Source: Desulfobacter hydrogenophilus (GTDB lineage: Bacteria; Desulfobacterota; Desulfobacteria; Desulfobacterales; Desulfobacteraceae). From it: 64,000 nt of DNA. The DNA is taken from contig NZ_CP036313.1 of NCBI RefSeq assembly GCF_004319545.1, positions 4,342,501-4,406,500 of the forward strand, given 5' to 3'. Below are positions 27,340-37,911 of this stretch, piece after piece. The notes beneath the pieces were generated by a model. The model searched no databases, was not told where the DNA came from, and saw only the letters and a program-made list of their open reading frames with translations. The translations under genes and the position numbers were made by a program. Each line of letters begins with the position of its first letter. The first letter of the stretch is position 1.

Positions 27340-29894
27340 AAAAGGGCCTTTTCGTTAAACCGATTCAAATATTCCTTAAGCATTTCGGGTACGACCAGTG
27401 GGTCCGACGGCACAGCATTCTCGGCTCGGGTTTCGATGTCAAAGGCGGCTCGTCTCAACTGATCTGCATTTACATTGGCCGCACCGCCTTTTAACGCATG
27501 GGCGCAGGTCTTGACATATTCAGGATCAAAAGGCTCTTTTTTAACAGCCGACACAAGTTTATCAACAAGCTCGTCCACTTCCTGAAGAAAGGATGCAAGG
27601 ACTTCTCCAGCCAGTTCCTCGTCATTACCAAACCGTTCAAGAAGTCCGATCCGGTCAAAGGCAAGTACCGGCGCATCGTTATCTTCCAAAACTACTGAGA
27701 CCTGTTCTTGTTTCTCAACGTCATGCATATCATGATCAGGCATGTCGGAATCCGGGATTTCAAATGCCACCGAAACCAACGAGGATTTCAGCTTATACGC
27801 ATTGATAAGTTCAATTAACGCATGGGGATTGACCGGTTTTGCAATAAAATCATCCATACCGGCGATTTTACAGGCCTGCCGGTCCCTTTCAAAAGCGTTT
27901 CCGGTCATGGCAATGATGGGGGTTGCGTCAAGTTTTTCCAAGGATTCATATGCCCGGATCCGACGACTGGCTTCATAACCGTCCATTTCCGGCATCTGGC
28001 AGTCCATGAAAATCAAATCGTATTCATTATCCTTCGCCTTTTCAAGCGCCTGGAGACCGTTGGATGCTGAATCGGTCTGGTATCCCTGTTTGCTTATAAT
28101 TTCCTTTACCGTCACCACATTGGTTTCAATGTCATCCACTATTAAAATTTTAAATGATCTTTTTTTGCGTTCTGCAAGGGCATACCGGGTAACAATGGCC
28201 TGGCTGCTTTTCCGGTAGGTTGGTGAAAGCACCGTGTGAATGGCATCATGGAGAATGGTTTTGTCCAAAGGGAAACTTAAAAAGGCTGAAAAGCCCAAGT
28301 CTTCAAATTCTTTTGCATCCCCCTGTTTACCCACCGCAGTGACGAGAATACACGCAAGGTTGTTCAAATCAGGATTCAGGCTGAATTCCAGACCAATATT
28401 CCTTGCATATTGATCGGATTCGCTGACCTCCATAATGATCACATGGAAAGGGGTTGAAGTTGTATTCGCAAGGGTAACAAGTTCAATAAGTTGATCGTGT
28501 TCACACATCTTATAATCAAACCCGACCCGATCAAGTATTTTAGTCAGCCGGGTGCTGGGTTCCGGTTTGTCAGATACGGCAATCAGCCTGATTTCATTTC
28601 CGGAAACGGCAGACGGGTCCTGGGCAATCTCCTCGGGCAACTGTTTTTCAAAGGGCGCTTCAAACCAGAACGTGGAGCCTATTATTTCAATGCTGTCCAC
28701 ACCTACCTGACCACCCATTAACTCAATGAACAGTTTTGATATGAACAAACCAAGACCGGTACCGCCATATTTCTTTGTTATGGATGCATCGGCCTGAACA
28801 AAAGGCGAAAAAAGGCCTTTGAGCACATCATCGTTAATACCGATACCGGTATCATCCACACTGAAATGGATCAACGCGGACTCTTCGTTGTCCTCTTTGA
28901 GTGTCACATTCAAGGTCACAGACCCGGTTTCAGTGAATTTGATGGCATTGCTGGTGAAATTCAAGATCACCTGGCGTATTCTGCCGATATCACCTTTAAG
29001 CAGTCTTGGTACATCCGTATCTATATTATATACAAATTCAAGTCCTTTTTGCCTGGCCTGCAATTCCGGTAAAGAGACAATATCCTTAATGGCGATTTCA
29101 AGATCAAAGGGACGGATATCAAGTTCAATTTTGCCTGCTTCAATTTTGGACAGATCCAGAATGTCATTAACAATGGTTAAAAGGGCTTTGGCACTGTTAT
29201 GGGCAATGTCTGCGTAGCGTCTTTGCTCGGCATCAAGCTCAGAGTCAAGAAGAACGTGAAGCATGCCCAAAACCCCATTCATGGGATTTCGTATTTCATG
29301 GCTCATGTTGGCCAAAAATTTATCCTTAACTTCGATGGCGTTTTTGGCTTCTTCCTGAACTTTTTGGGAAAAGTCAACAGCCGTCTGCTGTTTTTTGATA
29401 AGCTCCTGCTGTTTTTTGAAAATTAAAAACAAGACAGATCCAATACCGGAAAACAGAATGACAAAAACCACAAGACGAAATTCGTTGAGATTCAATACAC
29501 CTGGCCCCCAGGAAGGACCAAAATAAAAAAAGGCAAGCAAGGCTGCAAAAAAACAGAATAGAACAAAAAAACCGGACAAATCCACGCAGAGAACGGTTCC
29601 GGCCATAACAATGATGAAAAAAAAGAGCCCGGGACTGAAAATACCGCCGGTAAGACAAGAAAACCAGGTGATATAAACTGTAAAAATCAATAGAATACTG
29701 CGCCCCCGGATTGCGGATCTGTCGGCAGATCGCCCACCTAATAGATGATGTGCGGCCCATATCAGGCAGACTGTTGCAATTGATGGTGCAATCAGGGCAA
29801 GGGTTTTGGCATACACACCCATCCCTGCCAGACAGAATATAATTGCCGTCATAATGGATGACAACCGGATTGATGGATCTTTATCAGTGATCAT
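27336..29894 (-). CDS. Hybrid sensor histidine kinase with receiver and Hpt domains
   Basis: This protein of about 852 residues has five to six N-terminal membrane helices without a large periplasmic domain, then a HisKA box ([24 protein letters not shown], near residue 195). The ATPase domain has [16 protein letters not shown] and DDTGIGI...[14 protein letters not shown] degenerate receiver-like domain spans about 440-560, a full receiver has [19 protein letters not shown] near 645, and a C-terminal Hpt domain has [18 protein letters not shown]. It is a complete phosphorelay in one chain. I prefer the ATG at 29894 to a TTG five codons earlier. It is translationally coupled to the receiver-TPR gene. 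Confidence 0.9.
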   Translation of the reverse strand: MITDKDPSIRLSSIMTAIIFCLAGMGVYAKTLALIAPSIATVCLIWAAHHLLGGRSADRSAIRGRSILLIFTVYITWFSCLTGGIFSPGLFFFIIVMAGTVLCVDLSGFFVLFCFFAALLAFFYFGPSWGPGVLNLNEFRLVVFVILFSGIGSVLFLIFKKQQELIKKQQTAVDFSQKVQEEAKNAIEVKDKFLANMSHEIRNPMNGVLGMLHVLLDSELDAEQRRYADIAHNSAKALLTIVNDILDLSKIEAGKIELDIRPFDLEIAIKDIVSLPELQARQKGLEFVYNIDTDVPRLLKGDIGRIRQVILNFTSNAIKFTETGSVTLNVTLKEDNEESALIHFSVDDTGIGINDDVLKGLFSPFVQADASITKKYGGTGLGLFISKLFIELMGGQVGVDSIEIIGSTFWFEAPFEKQLPEEIAQDPSAVSGNEIRLIAVSDKPEPSTRLTKILDRVGFDYKMCEHDQLIELVTLANTTSTPFHVIIMEVSESDQYARNIGLEFSLNPDLNNLACILVTAVGKQGDAKEFEDLGFSAFLSFPLDKTILHDAIHTVLSPTYRKSSQAIVTRYALAERKKRSFKILIVDDIETNVVTVKEIISKQGYQTDSASNGLQALEKAKDNEYDLIFMDCQMPEMDGYEASRRIRAYESLEKLDATPIIAMTGNAFERDRQACKIAGMDDFIAKPVNPHALIELINAYKLKSSLVSVAFEIPDSDMPDHDMHDVEKQEQVSVVLEDNDAPVLAFDRIGLLERFGNDEELAGEVLASFLQEVDELVDKLVSAVKKEPFDPEYVKTCAHALKGGAANVNADQLRRAAFDIETRAENAVPSDPLVVPEMLKEYLNRFNEKALL

Positions 29895-30117
29895 GTAGAG
29901 TTGCGTCAATCTAAATTCATGGTGTTTAAGATGTGGATATAGGAATACTATAACTGGCTGGCTGTTTGTATGTCAAACCCTAATTCGTGGGCGCTCAGGA
30001 ATAGCATTTTTGCTCAATTTCTTGGTTGAATAAAAATCCTTATTTCTGAACAGACGCAGTTCATTTAATGCCTGCCTGTCAGGTGGAAATTTAATTTGGC
30101 GAAAGTATTATTTTTTC
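29895..30117. other. Divergent intergenic region
   Basis: This stretch lies between the hybrid kinase start (minus) and the ilv promoter (plus). No gene or clear operator is seen. Confidence 0.4.
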
Positions 30118-30146
30118 TTGACATTAATGTTATTTATATATAATTA
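30118..30146 (+). promoter_or_regulatory. Probable sigma-70-type promoter of the ilv operon
   Basis: A perfect TTGACA lies at 30118-30123. A TATAAT at 30139-30144 gives 15-base spacing, or the overlapping TAATTA at 30141-30146 gives 17. It lies about 30-50 bases before the leader peptide ATG, in the right place to start an attenuated transcript. Confidence 0.6.
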
Positions 30147-30172
30147 ATATTCTTAAGTAAGAGTAAAATATT

Positions 30173-30259
30173 ATGATTAAAACAAATATTATTAACAGCC
30201 TAGTGGTCCTCATTATCGTGGAGGTGATTATTGTCACCTCCGGACGAAGGGGCGATTAG
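30173..30259 (+). CDS. ilv operon leader peptide
   Basis: A 28-codon frame begins MIKTNIINSLVVLIIVEVII and ends VTSGRRGD; 14 residues are Ile, Leu or Val. Such runs stall the ribosome when charged branched-chain tRNAs are scarce. The perfect inverted repeat GGAGGTGA / TCACCTCC (30220-30227 and 30234-30241) inside it can form the pause hairpin. The strong terminator hairpin follows 27 bases after the stop. This is the classical attenuation layout; the peptide itself has no other expected function. Confidence 0.85.
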   Translation: MIKTNIINSLVVLIIVEVIIVTSGRRGD

Positions 30260-30280
30260 TGGCTTAAATAAGATTAATGA

Positions 30281-30327
30281 AAAAAAGCCGTTACCAGCCC
30301 CGAAGGGGGGCTGGTAACGGCTTTTTT
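30281..30327 (+). terminator. Attenuator terminator before ilvD
   Basis: GCCGTTACCAGCCCC (30287-30301) pairs with GGGGCTGGTAACGGC (30307-30321), 15 bp, flanked by A6 and followed by T6. GTGGCTT upstream (30259-30265) could pair with AAGCC at its base as an antiterminator. It stands only 22 bases before the ilvD start. Confidence 0.9.
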
Positions 30328-30349
30328 GCTTTTAGGAGACTTTTTAAAA

Positions 30350-32020
30350 ATGAAAAGAAGCAGTATTGCAACACAGGGCGTGGCAAGAGCACCCCACCGG
30401 GGCCTGCTCAAAGCCTTGGGATACACCGATATAGAGCTTAACCGCCCCCTGATCGGGATTGCCAATTCCGCCAATGAACTGATCCCGGGACACATGCACT
30501 TGGACTCTATTGTCAAAGCCGTCAAGGCCGGTATCTCCATGGCCGGCGGCACCCCCATGGAATTTTCCACCATCGGCGTATGTGACGGTATTGCCATGAA
30601 TCATATCGGCATGCACTATTCACTGGCATCACGGGAGCTTATTGCCGACAGCATTGAAGTGACGGCCATGGCCCACCCCTTTGACGGTATTGTCATGGTG
30701 CCCAATTGCGACAAAATTGTGCCGGGCATGCTGATGGCTGCGGCAAGGCTTAACATTCCTGCCATTTTTGTCAGCGGCGGCCCCATGCTGGCAGGACGTC
30801 ATCCCCATGACCGGGCAAAAAAAATCGACCTGATCACCATATTCGAGGCGGTGGGTGCAGTACAAAGCGACAAAATGACCGAAGAAGAACTTCTGGAAAT
30901 GGAAAATGCAGCTTGTCCCACCTGCGGATCCTGTGCAGGCATGTTCACGGCCAATTCAATGAACTGCCTCACCGAAGCCATCGGCATGGGACTGCCGGGC
31001 AACGGCACAATTCCGGCACCCATGTCCAGCCGGGTGCGCCTGGCAAAAGCTGCGGGTATGCAGATCATGAATCTGGTGGTACACGATATTACCCCGGACA
31101 AAATAATGACCCGGCAAGCCTTTATGAATGCCCTGGCCGTGGACATGGCATTGGGCTGTTCCACCAATACGGTTCTGCATCTTAAAGCAGTGGCGGCCGA
31201 AGCCGGTGTGGATATTCCTCTGGATTTGATTAATGAAGTGAGCAAAAGAACCCCCCATTTATGCTCCTTAAGCCCCGGTGGAAAGGACCATATTGAAGAT
31301 CTTGACGCAGCCGGCGGTATCCAGGCTGTCATGAAGGAACTTAGTGACAACAACATGATCGACACAAGTCTTGTGACAGCCACGGGTAAAACCATCAAAG
31401 AAAACCTTGAAAAAGTTAAGGTGAAATATCCTGATGTCATTCGGCCGGTTAACGATCCCTATCATAAGGAGGGCGGGCTTGCCGTATTGTTCGGCAATAT
31501 TGCACCCGAAGGCTGTGTGGTTAAGCAGTCTGCGGTTCTGCCGGAAATGATGAAGCACCAGGGGCCTGCAAGGGTATTTGATTGTGAAGAAGATGCAAGC
31601 GCCGCAATCATGGAGCGACAGATCAATCCGGGCGATGTCATCGTGATCCGGTACGAGGGACCGGCCGGGGGGCCCGGCATGCGCGAGATGCTCACCCCCA
31701 CATCAGCCATTGCAGGCATGGGGCTTGATGACCGCTGTGCCCTGATCACGGACGGCCGGTTTTCCGGTGGCACCAAAGGCGCAAGTATCGGCCATGTATC
31801 TCCGGAAGCGGCCCAGGGCGGCCTGATTGCCTTTGTAAATGAAGGAGATCAAATCCGCATTGATATTCCCAACAAAACCATTGAATTGATGGTACCTGAA
31901 GATGAACTTGCCCTGCGAAAAGCAGACTGGAAAAAACCCGAACCCAAAATCAAAAAAGGTTATATGGCCCGTTATGCCAAGATGGTGACATCTGCCGGCA
32001 ATGGTGCCATATTTAAATAA
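30350..32020 (+). CDS. ilvD: Dihydroxy-acid dehydratase
   Basis: This 556-residue enzyme dehydrates dihydroxyisovalerate and dihydroxymethylvalerate to the keto-acid precursors of valine and isoleucine. The Fe-S cluster cysteines are in [12 protein letters not shown] near residue 122 and [16 protein letters not shown] near 195. The C-terminal catalytic serine region is [24 protein letters not shown]. The ATG at 30350 has AGGAG at 30334-30338; a TTG further up lies in the terminator and is unlikely. It is first in ilvD-ilvB-ilvN-cimA. Confidence 0.97.
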   Translation: MKRSSIATQGVARAPHRGLLKALGYTDIELNRPLIGIANSANELIPGHMHLDSIVKAVKAGISMAGGTPMEFSTIGVCDGIAMNHIGMHYSLASRELIADSIEVTAMAHPFDGIVMVPNCDKIVPGMLMAAARLNIPAIFVSGGPMLAGRHPHDRAKKIDLITIFEAVGAVQSDKMTEEELLEMENAACPTCGSCAGMFTANSMNCLTEAIGMGLPGNGTIPAPMSSRVRLAKAAGMQIMNLVVHDITPDKIMTRQAFMNALAVDMALGCSTNTVLHLKAVAAEAGVDIPLDLINEVSKRTPHLCSLSPGGKDHIEDLDAAGGIQAVMKELSDNNMIDTSLVTATGKTIKENLEKVKVKYPDVIRPVNDPYHKEGGLAVLFGNIAPEGCVVKQSAVLPEMMKHQGPARVFDCEEDASAAIMERQINPGDVIVIRYEGPAGGPGMREMLTPTSAIAGMGLDDRCALITDGRFSGGTKGASIGHVSPEAAQGGLIAFVNEGDQIRIDIPNKTIELMVPEDELALRKADWKKPEPKIKKGYMARYAKMVTSAGNGAIFK

Positions 32021-32031
32021 AGGAGCGGATA

Positions 32032-33723
32032 ATGAAACTTACAGGGGCCCAAATCCTGATTAAGATGATAAAGGCACAGGGTGTTGACACGATCTTCGGA
32101 TATCCCGGCGGTGCCACCATTGATATCCATGATGAAATCATTAAACATGACGACTTGCGCCATATTCTGGTGCGACACGAACAGGGGGCTGTTCACATGG
32201 CCGATGCCTATGCAAGGGCGCATAAATCCACCGGTGTCGCACTTGTCACCTCGGGACCCGGTGCCACAAATGCCGTAACAGGACTTGCATCCGCCCATTG
32301 CGATTCCATTCCCATTGTCGTCTTTACAGGCCAGGTGCCCACAGGCCTTATCGGCAATGATGCTTTCCAGGAAGTGGACATCGTCGGCATCACACGCCCC
32401 TGCACAAAACACAACTACCTGGTCAAAGATCCAAACCAGCTTGCGGAGATCATCCAGGAAGCCTTTTTCATTGCCGGATCCGGCCGCCCCGGTCCTGTAC
32501 TGGTGGATCTTCCCAAGGATGTTGTCCAGGCGCAAATTGAGTTTGAGATACCCGGGCCTACAAAAATGCGCAACTACAAGCCCAATTACAAACCGAATAA
32601 AAAGCAGTTGACAAAGGCTATAAAAATGCTCAAAGAGGCCCGCCGTCCCGTAATGTTCGGCGGTGGCGGCATCATTTCATCCGGTGCAAGCGATGAATTT
32701 ACCCGGATTGCAAAATATGCCAATATCCCAGTTACGGCATCTCTGATGGGACTTGGTGCCTTTCCAGGATCCGATGATAATTGGCTTGGCATGCTCGGCA
32801 TGCACGGCACCTACCGGGCCAATATGAGTATTGGCCATAGCGACTTGATTTTTGCGGCTGGTGTAAGATTTGATGACCGAGTAACCGGCAACCTTGAAAA
32901 ATTTGCACCTGACGCACAAATCATTCAAATCGACATTGACCCCACATCCATTCATAAAAATGTTAACGTTGACTGCCCCATTGTAGGGGACTGCAAAATG
33001 GCCCTGGCAAGTATTGCCGCGCTTATGGAAAAAGAAGCACCTGAAAATTTTATGAACGACCGGGATGCATGGATGAACCGCATCAACGAGTGGAAAGAGC
33101 TGACACCTCTGACGTACGACCAGTCCTTTGACACCATCAAACCGCAATATGTGGTTGAAAAACTGTATGAGGTCACCCAAGGCAAAGCCATTGTTACCAC
33201 GGAAGTGGGGCAAAACCAGATGTGGTCGGCCCAGTACTATCATTTTGAAGCGCCCAATCATTTTATAACATCAGGCGGTCTTGGTGTTATGGGGTTTGGC
33301 CTGCCCGCAGCCATCGGTGCCAAGGCCGCGGCCCCTGACAAAACAGTTGTCTGTGTGGCAGGGGATGGCTCAATACAGATGAATTCCCAGGAGCTGATGA
33401 CGGCTGTCGCTGAAAAACTGGATGTAAAAATCGTTATTTTAAACAACCGCTATCTTGGGATGGTGCGCCAATGGCAGGAACTTTTCTACAACAAAGTATA
33501 TGCCGACACCAATATGGAGGCCCAGCCCGATTTTGTAAAGCTTGCCGAAGCTTACGGGGCAACCGGTTTCAGGTGTGACGATCCGGCCAAGGTGACCCAG
33601 ACCCTTGAAACGGGATTGAATACCCCCGGTACGGTGATCATGGAATTTGTTGTAGACCGTGAAGAATCGGTCTATCCAATGGTTCCGGCAGGCGGGGCCA
33701 TCACTGATATGCTTCTGGTTTAA
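32032..33723 (+). CDS. ilvB: Acetolactate synthase, large subunit
   Basis: This 563-residue ThDP enzyme condenses pyruvate with pyruvate or 2-oxobutyrate, the committed step to valine, leucine and isoleucine. FGYPGGATIDIHDEI with RHEQGAVHMADAYARA holds the ThDP-activating glutamate near residue 47. The FAD-domain segment RFDDRVTGN is near 283, and the ThDP motif GDGSIQMNSQEL followed by NNRYLGMVRQWQ is near 445. It starts 12 bases after ilvD with AAGGAGCGG before the ATG. Confidence 0.96.
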   Translation: MKLTGAQILIKMIKAQGVDTIFGYPGGATIDIHDEIIKHDDLRHILVRHEQGAVHMADAYARAHKSTGVALVTSGPGATNAVTGLASAHCDSIPIVVFTGQVPTGLIGNDAFQEVDIVGITRPCTKHNYLVKDPNQLAEIIQEAFFIAGSGRPGPVLVDLPKDVVQAQIEFEIPGPTKMRNYKPNYKPNKKQLTKAIKMLKEARRPVMFGGGGIISSGASDEFTRIAKYANIPVTASLMGLGAFPGSDDNWLGMLGMHGTYRANMSIGHSDLIFAAGVRFDDRVTGNLEKFAPDAQIIQIDIDPTSIHKNVNVDCPIVGDCKMALASIAALMEKEAPENFMNDRDAWMNRINEWKELTPLTYDQSFDTIKPQYVVEKLYEVTQGKAIVTTEVGQNQMWSAQYYHFEAPNHFITSGGLGVMGFGLPAAIGAKAAAPDKTVVCVAGDGSIQMNSQELMTAVAEKLDVKIVILNNRYLGMVRQWQELFYNKVYADTNMEAQPDFVKLAEAYGATGFRCDDPAKVTQTLETGLNTPGTVIMEFVVDREESVYPMVPAGGAITDMLLV

Positions 33724-33737
33724 AAAGGAAAATTGAT

Positions 33738-34229
33738 ATGGAAACCAACAGATATATTTTATCAATTCTTGTGGACAATGAACCGGGGGTTCTGTCCCGG
33801 ATTTCAGGCCTGTTCTCGGGCCGCGGGTTTAACATTGACTCCTTAAGCGTTGCAAAAACAGCAGATCCGGATGTTTCAGTGGTCACCTTGGCCACCTTCT
33901 GTGACGCACACATCATAGAACAGATCAAAAAACAGCTGCATAAGCTGATCAATGTCATCACGGTTAATGATTTAACGCAAAAAAAATATGTGGAGCGTGA
34001 GCTTGTCCTGGTCAAGGTCCATGCAAAAACCGAAAAACGGGCTGAAATTATGCGGATTGTTGATATTTTCAGATCCAGGATCGTTGATGTGGGCTGCTCA
34101 CACTTTATTATTGAAGTGTCAGGAGATTCAGGCAAAATAAAGGCCTTTGTTGAGCTGATGAAGCCCATGGGCATTGTTGAGATTGCCTCCACCGGCACCA
34201 TTGCCCTGGGCAGGGAGACCGGAAAATGA
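33738..34229 (+). CDS. ilvN: Acetolactate synthase, small regulatory subunit
   Basis: This 163-residue protein has an N-terminal ACT domain (YILSILVDNEPGVLSRISGLFSGRGFNIDSL) that binds valine for feedback inhibition and a C-terminal ACT-like domain (ELVLVKVHAKTEKRAEIMRIVDIFRSRIVDV). It starts 15 bases after ilvB with AAAAGGA upstream and overlaps cimA by 4 nt. Length fits IlvN/IlvH. Confidence 0.96.
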   Translation: METNRYILSILVDNEPGVLSRISGLFSGRGFNIDSLSVAKTADPDVSVVTLATFCDAHIIEQIKKQLHKLINVITVNDLTQKKYVERELVLVKVHAKTEKRAEIMRIVDIFRSRIVDVGCSHFIIEVSGDSGKIKAFVELMKPMGIVEIASTGTIALGRETGK

Positions 34230-35824
34230 ATGTAGTAAAAGCAAAGAAAAAAGCCTTGCTTTACGACACAACCTTACGCGATGGGATGCAGGGGGAAAAT
34301 ATTTTCTTTTCCCCCGAGGATAAGCTCAAAATCGCCATGCGACTGGATGATGCCGGTATCCACTACATTGAAGGGGGCTGGCCCGGCTCCAATCCAGGGG
34401 CCCAGGCTTTTTTTGATCTGGTCAGGGACAAACAGTTCAAACAGGCCAAAATCTGCGCATTCGGATCCACAAGAAGACAAAATTCAACCTGTGAAGAAGA
34501 CGGCAACATCAAGGCCCTGATTGATTCAGATGCGCCAGTGGTTACAATTTTCGGCAAATCCTGGGATCTGCATGTCACAGAGATCATGAACAATACCCGG
34601 GAAGAAAACCTGGCCATGATTACGCAAAGCGTATCCTATCTCAAGGCCCAGGGTCGTGAAGTCTTCTATGATGCTGAACATTTTTACGACGGATATAAGG
34701 CCAACGCCGATTTTGCGCTGGAAACCCTGGAAGCGGCTTTGGAAGGTGGGACCCGTTGTCTGATACTGTGTGACACCAACGGCGGCAGCCTCCCCTGTGA
34801 CATTGACACCATCACCAGGAAAATCATTGCCCATTTCAAAAATTATGATGATGTCATTTTTGGTATACATACCCATAATGACTGTGCCATGGCTGTTGCC
34901 AACACCATCAACGCAGTGCATGCCGGTGCAACCATGGTGCAGGGCACAATAAACGGATATGGGGAACGCTGCGGCAATGCCGATCTCACAGCGATTATCC
35001 CCATCCTGGCTCTTAAGATGCACAGGAATTGTATCAGTGAAGAAAATTTGGCCAAGCTACAGAATCTGTCCAGATTTGTATCTGAGACAGCCAATATGCA
35101 GCCCATCGCCTCCAGACCCTTTGTGGGTCACTCTGCGTTTACGCATAAAGGCGGGGTTCATGTGTCGGCCATCATGAAAAACCCCAAAGCCTATGAACAC
35201 ATAGCTCCGGAACTTGTGGGCAACCGCCGACGGGTTCTGGTATCCGAGCAGTCCGGCAAGAGCAACATTGTCTATAAGGCCAAGGAACTTGGGGTTGATC
35301 TGGGCGATGACGAATCCAAAAAGACCTTGATTGTCAACAACATCAAGGAGATGGAAAACTACGGGTATGAATTTGACACAGCGGAAGGGACCCTGAAGCT
35401 GCTCATGGAAAAACTCACAGAGCAGTATCAATCCCATTTTGATCTGGAATCCTTCAGAGTGGTGGTGGAAAAGGACAAGGAACGCCCCTGTTATTCCCAT
35501 GCCATGATCAAAATCCGGGTTGGAAACGAAACCGAAATCACCTCAGCCGAAGGCGAAGGTCCGGTATCTGCCCTTGATAATGCCCTGAGAAAGGCATTGG
35601 CGACCATGTATCCCGGCGTCAAAGACCTTCATCTGGTGGATTTTAAAGTTCGTGTTATTGACGGATCCGACGGAACCGATTCAAAAGTCAGGGTATTGAT
35701 CGAGTCCCGGGATACGGACAATATCTTTTCAACCATTGGTGTTTCCGAGGATATTATCGAAGCCTCATGGCAGGCGCTGGCGGACAGTTTTCAGTATAAA
35801 CTGGCGCTGGACCATAAAAAATGA
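34226..35824 (+). CDS. cimA: Citramalate synthase
   Basis: This 532-residue enzyme condenses pyruvate and acetyl-CoA to (R)-citramalate, which opens a threonine-independent route to 2-oxobutyrate and isoleucine. It has the HMG-CoA-lyase-like barrel with LLYDTTLRDGMQGENIFFSPEDKLKIA near residue 12, GGWPGSNPGAQAFF near 50, and metal site HTHNDCAMAVANTINAVHAGATMVQGTINGYGERCGNADL near 215. A linker (HKGGVHVSAI) and a C-terminal regulatory LeuA-like dimer domain follow. IPGSNP-like and DTNGG features fit CimA rather than LeuA. It is the last gene of the operon, before a terminator. Confidence 0.93.
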   Translation: MNVVKAKKKALLYDTTLRDGMQGENIFFSPEDKLKIAMRLDDAGIHYIEGGWPGSNPGAQAFFDLVRDKQFKQAKICAFGSTRRQNSTCEEDGNIKALIDSDAPVVTIFGKSWDLHVTEIMNNTREENLAMITQSVSYLKAQGREVFYDAEHFYDGYKANADFALETLEAALEGGTRCLILCDTNGGSLPCDIDTITRKIIAHFKNYDDVIFGIHTHNDCAMAVANTINAVHAGATMVQGTINGYGERCGNADLTAIIPILALKMHRNCISEENLAKLQNLSRFVSETANMQPIASRPFVGHSAFTHKGGVHVSAIMKNPKAYEHIAPELVGNRRRVLVSEQSGKSNIVYKAKELGVDLGDDESKKTLIVNNIKEMENYGYEFDTAEGTLKLLMEKLTEQYQSHFDLESFRVVVEKDKERPCYSHAMIKIRVGNETEITSAEGEGPVSALDNALRKALATMYPGVKDLHLVDFKVRVIDGSDGTDSKVRVLIESRDTDNIFSTIGVSEDIIEASWQALADSFQYKLALDHKK

Positions 35825-35903
35825 AGCAAAGGCGGCCGCATCAAGTGAATAGATATTTTTATTTTCAGATCGACCGGTTTTGTCTTTTTTAAATACATTA
35901 CAA

Positions 35904-35946
35904 TGAAAAAACCCCCCAGGCTTTTAATAGTCAGGGGGTTTTTTAT
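35904..35946 (+). terminator. Terminator after cimA
   Basis: AAAAAACCCCCC and GGGGGTTTTTT flank a 16-base loop at 35905-35946, followed by a T-rich tail. It lies between convergent cimA and lepA and can serve both strands. Confidence 0.85.
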
Positions 35947-35969
35947 ATTTTTTTACGACGTCATTAAAT

Positions 35970-37772
35970 TTAATCGGACTTCAACACAGACAGGAACGCT
36001 GACTGCGGAATCTCCACAGACCCGACCATCTTCATTCTTTTTTTGCCTTTTCTCTGTTTTTCAAGAAGCTTACGCTTCCTTGAAATATCACCGCCATAAC
36101 ATTTGGCGGTAACATCTTTGCGATAGGCAGAAATGGTTTCCCTTGCAATGAACTTGCCGCCAATAGCTCCCTGGATGGGTATTTTAAACTGCTGTCTTGG
36201 AATTTCTTCACGCAGCTTTTTGCAGGCAGATCTGGCCTTGCTCTCTGCTTTATCCCGGTGGATCAGCATGGAAAGTGCATCAACCCGTTCCCCATTGATC
36301 AGAAAATCAAGTTTTACAAGATTTGTTTCCTGGTAGCCTGCAATTTTATAATCAAAGGAACCATAGCCCTGGGTCACACTTTTAAGGCGGTCATAAAATT
36401 CATAAACCACCTCGGCCAAAGGCAGGATAAAATTCATTTCCATACGGTTTGATGTCAGATACTGATAATTGGTGCTGATGCCCCGAAATTCATGGCAGAC
36501 CTGCATGACATTGCCCATATATTTATCCGGAACAATAATAGAGGCTTTGATAATGGGTTCCCTGACACATTTTATTTCTGTGGGATCAGGATATTCAGTT
36601 GGGTTGTCAATGATCTTCACTTCCCCTGACACATAGGTGACTTCATACTGAACCGAAGGAGAGGTCAAAATCAATGAAATATCATATTCCCGCTCAAGGC
36701 GTTCCTGAACCACCTCAAGGTGTAAAAGCCCCAGAAACCCACAGCGGTAACCAAACCCCAGTGCTGCAGATGAATCCTTTTCATAAATCAGGGCGGCATC
36801 ATTCAATTTGAGTTTTTCCAGGGCCTCGGTCAGTTCCACATAATCATCTGATGCCACCGGATACATGGAAGAAAATACCACGGGCGTAGGCTCTCTGAAA
36901 CCGCCCAGCGCTTTGTCGCACCGTTTGTCCGGCATGGTCACTGTATCACCGATTCTAACATCGGATATAAGCTTTATCCCTGCAAGAAAATACCCTACTT
37001 GGCCTGCTTCGAGAATAGGCATAGGGTTCCTTTTGATCTGGAACAGTCCCACTTCTTCAACCTTGTAGGTCGAATTATTAGACATAAACTGTATCCGGTC
37101 CCCTTTTTTGATATTTCCCTCAAAAATTCTGATATGAATAATAACACCTCGGAAAGCATCATAGTGAGAATCAAAGACCAGGGCCTTAAATGCGCCTGTA
37201 TCTTCAATGGTGGGACCGGGTATTTTGTCAACAATGGTCTGAAAAATTTTATCAACACCTACTCCCGTTTTTGCGGACACAAGAAGGGCCTGTTCACTGT
37301 CAAGGCCTAAGTCTTCATCAATCTGATTTTTGACCCATTCAATTTCAGCCGAAGGCAGGTCAATTTTATTAATGACCGGAAGGATTACAAGTTCATGTTC
37401 CATGGCCAGGTACAAATTGGCAAGAGTCTGGGCCTCTACCCCCTGGGTTGCGTCGGTCAGTATTAAAGCGCCTTCACAGGAAGCAAGGGCCCTTGACACT
37501 TCATATGAAAAATCCACATGTCCCGGTGTATCAATGAGATTAAGTAAATACTTGCTGCCGTCCGAAGCCGTATAAGGAAGGGACACGGTCTGGGATTTTA
37601 TGGTGATTCCCCTTTCCCGCTCAATGTCCATGGAGTCCAGGATCTGTTCTTTCATATCCCGATCTTCTATAATACCGGATAGTTGTATCAGCCGATCAGA
37701 CAAAGTGGATTTGCCGTGGTCAATATGCGCAATAATAGAAAAATTTCTAATATTCAGGTGATCGTGTTTCAA
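35970..37772 (-). CDS. lepA: Elongation factor 4
   Basis: This 600-residue translational GTPase promotes back-translocation or assists initiation. The G-domain has IIAHIDHGKSTLSDRLIQL, RGITIKSQTVSL, DTPGHVDFSYEV and NKIDLPSA. The LepA-specific C-terminal domain has GGDISRKRKLLEKQRKGKKRMKMVGSVEIPQSAFLSVLK, the signature tail. Length matches E. coli LepA (599). It converges with the ilv operon and diverges from the receiver-GGDEF gene. Confidence 0.97.
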   Translation of the reverse strand: MKHDHLNIRNFSIIAHIDHGKSTLSDRLIQLSGIIEDRDMKEQILDSMDIERERGITIKSQTVSLPYTASDGSKYLLNLIDTPGHVDFSYEVSRALASCEGALILTDATQGVEAQTLANLYLAMEHELVILPVINKIDLPSAEIEWVKNQIDEDLGLDSEQALLVSAKTGVGVDKIFQTIVDKIPGPTIEDTGAFKALVFDSHYDAFRGVIIHIRIFEGNIKKGDRIQFMSNNSTYKVEEVGLFQIKRNPMPILEAGQVGYFLAGIKLISDVRIGDTVTMPDKRCDKALGGFREPTPVVFSSMYPVASDDYVELTEALEKLKLNDAALIYEKDSSAALGFGYRCGFLGLLHLEVVQERLEREYDISLILTSPSVQYEVTYVSGEVKIIDNPTEYPDPTEIKCVREPIIKASIIVPDKYMGNVMQVCHEFRGISTNYQYLTSNRMEMNFILPLAEVVYEFYDRLKSVTQGYGSFDYKIAGYQETNLVKLDFLINGERVDALSMLIHRDKAESKARSACKKLREEIPRQQFKIPIQGAIGGKFIARETISAYRKDVTAKCYGGDISRKRKLLEKQRKGKKRMKMVGSVEIPQSAFLSVLKSD

Positions 37773-37911
37773 TTAGACTCCAAACTAAGAGTTGACAAAA
37801 AAGATGTATCTATCATAATAAGACTATATATTTAACAATTGTATTTTGCAGTGTCAAGAAAAGCCGCCGTTCAAGGCGTTCTATTTGTATTGGATTGTAT
37901 CGGAGAAACTA

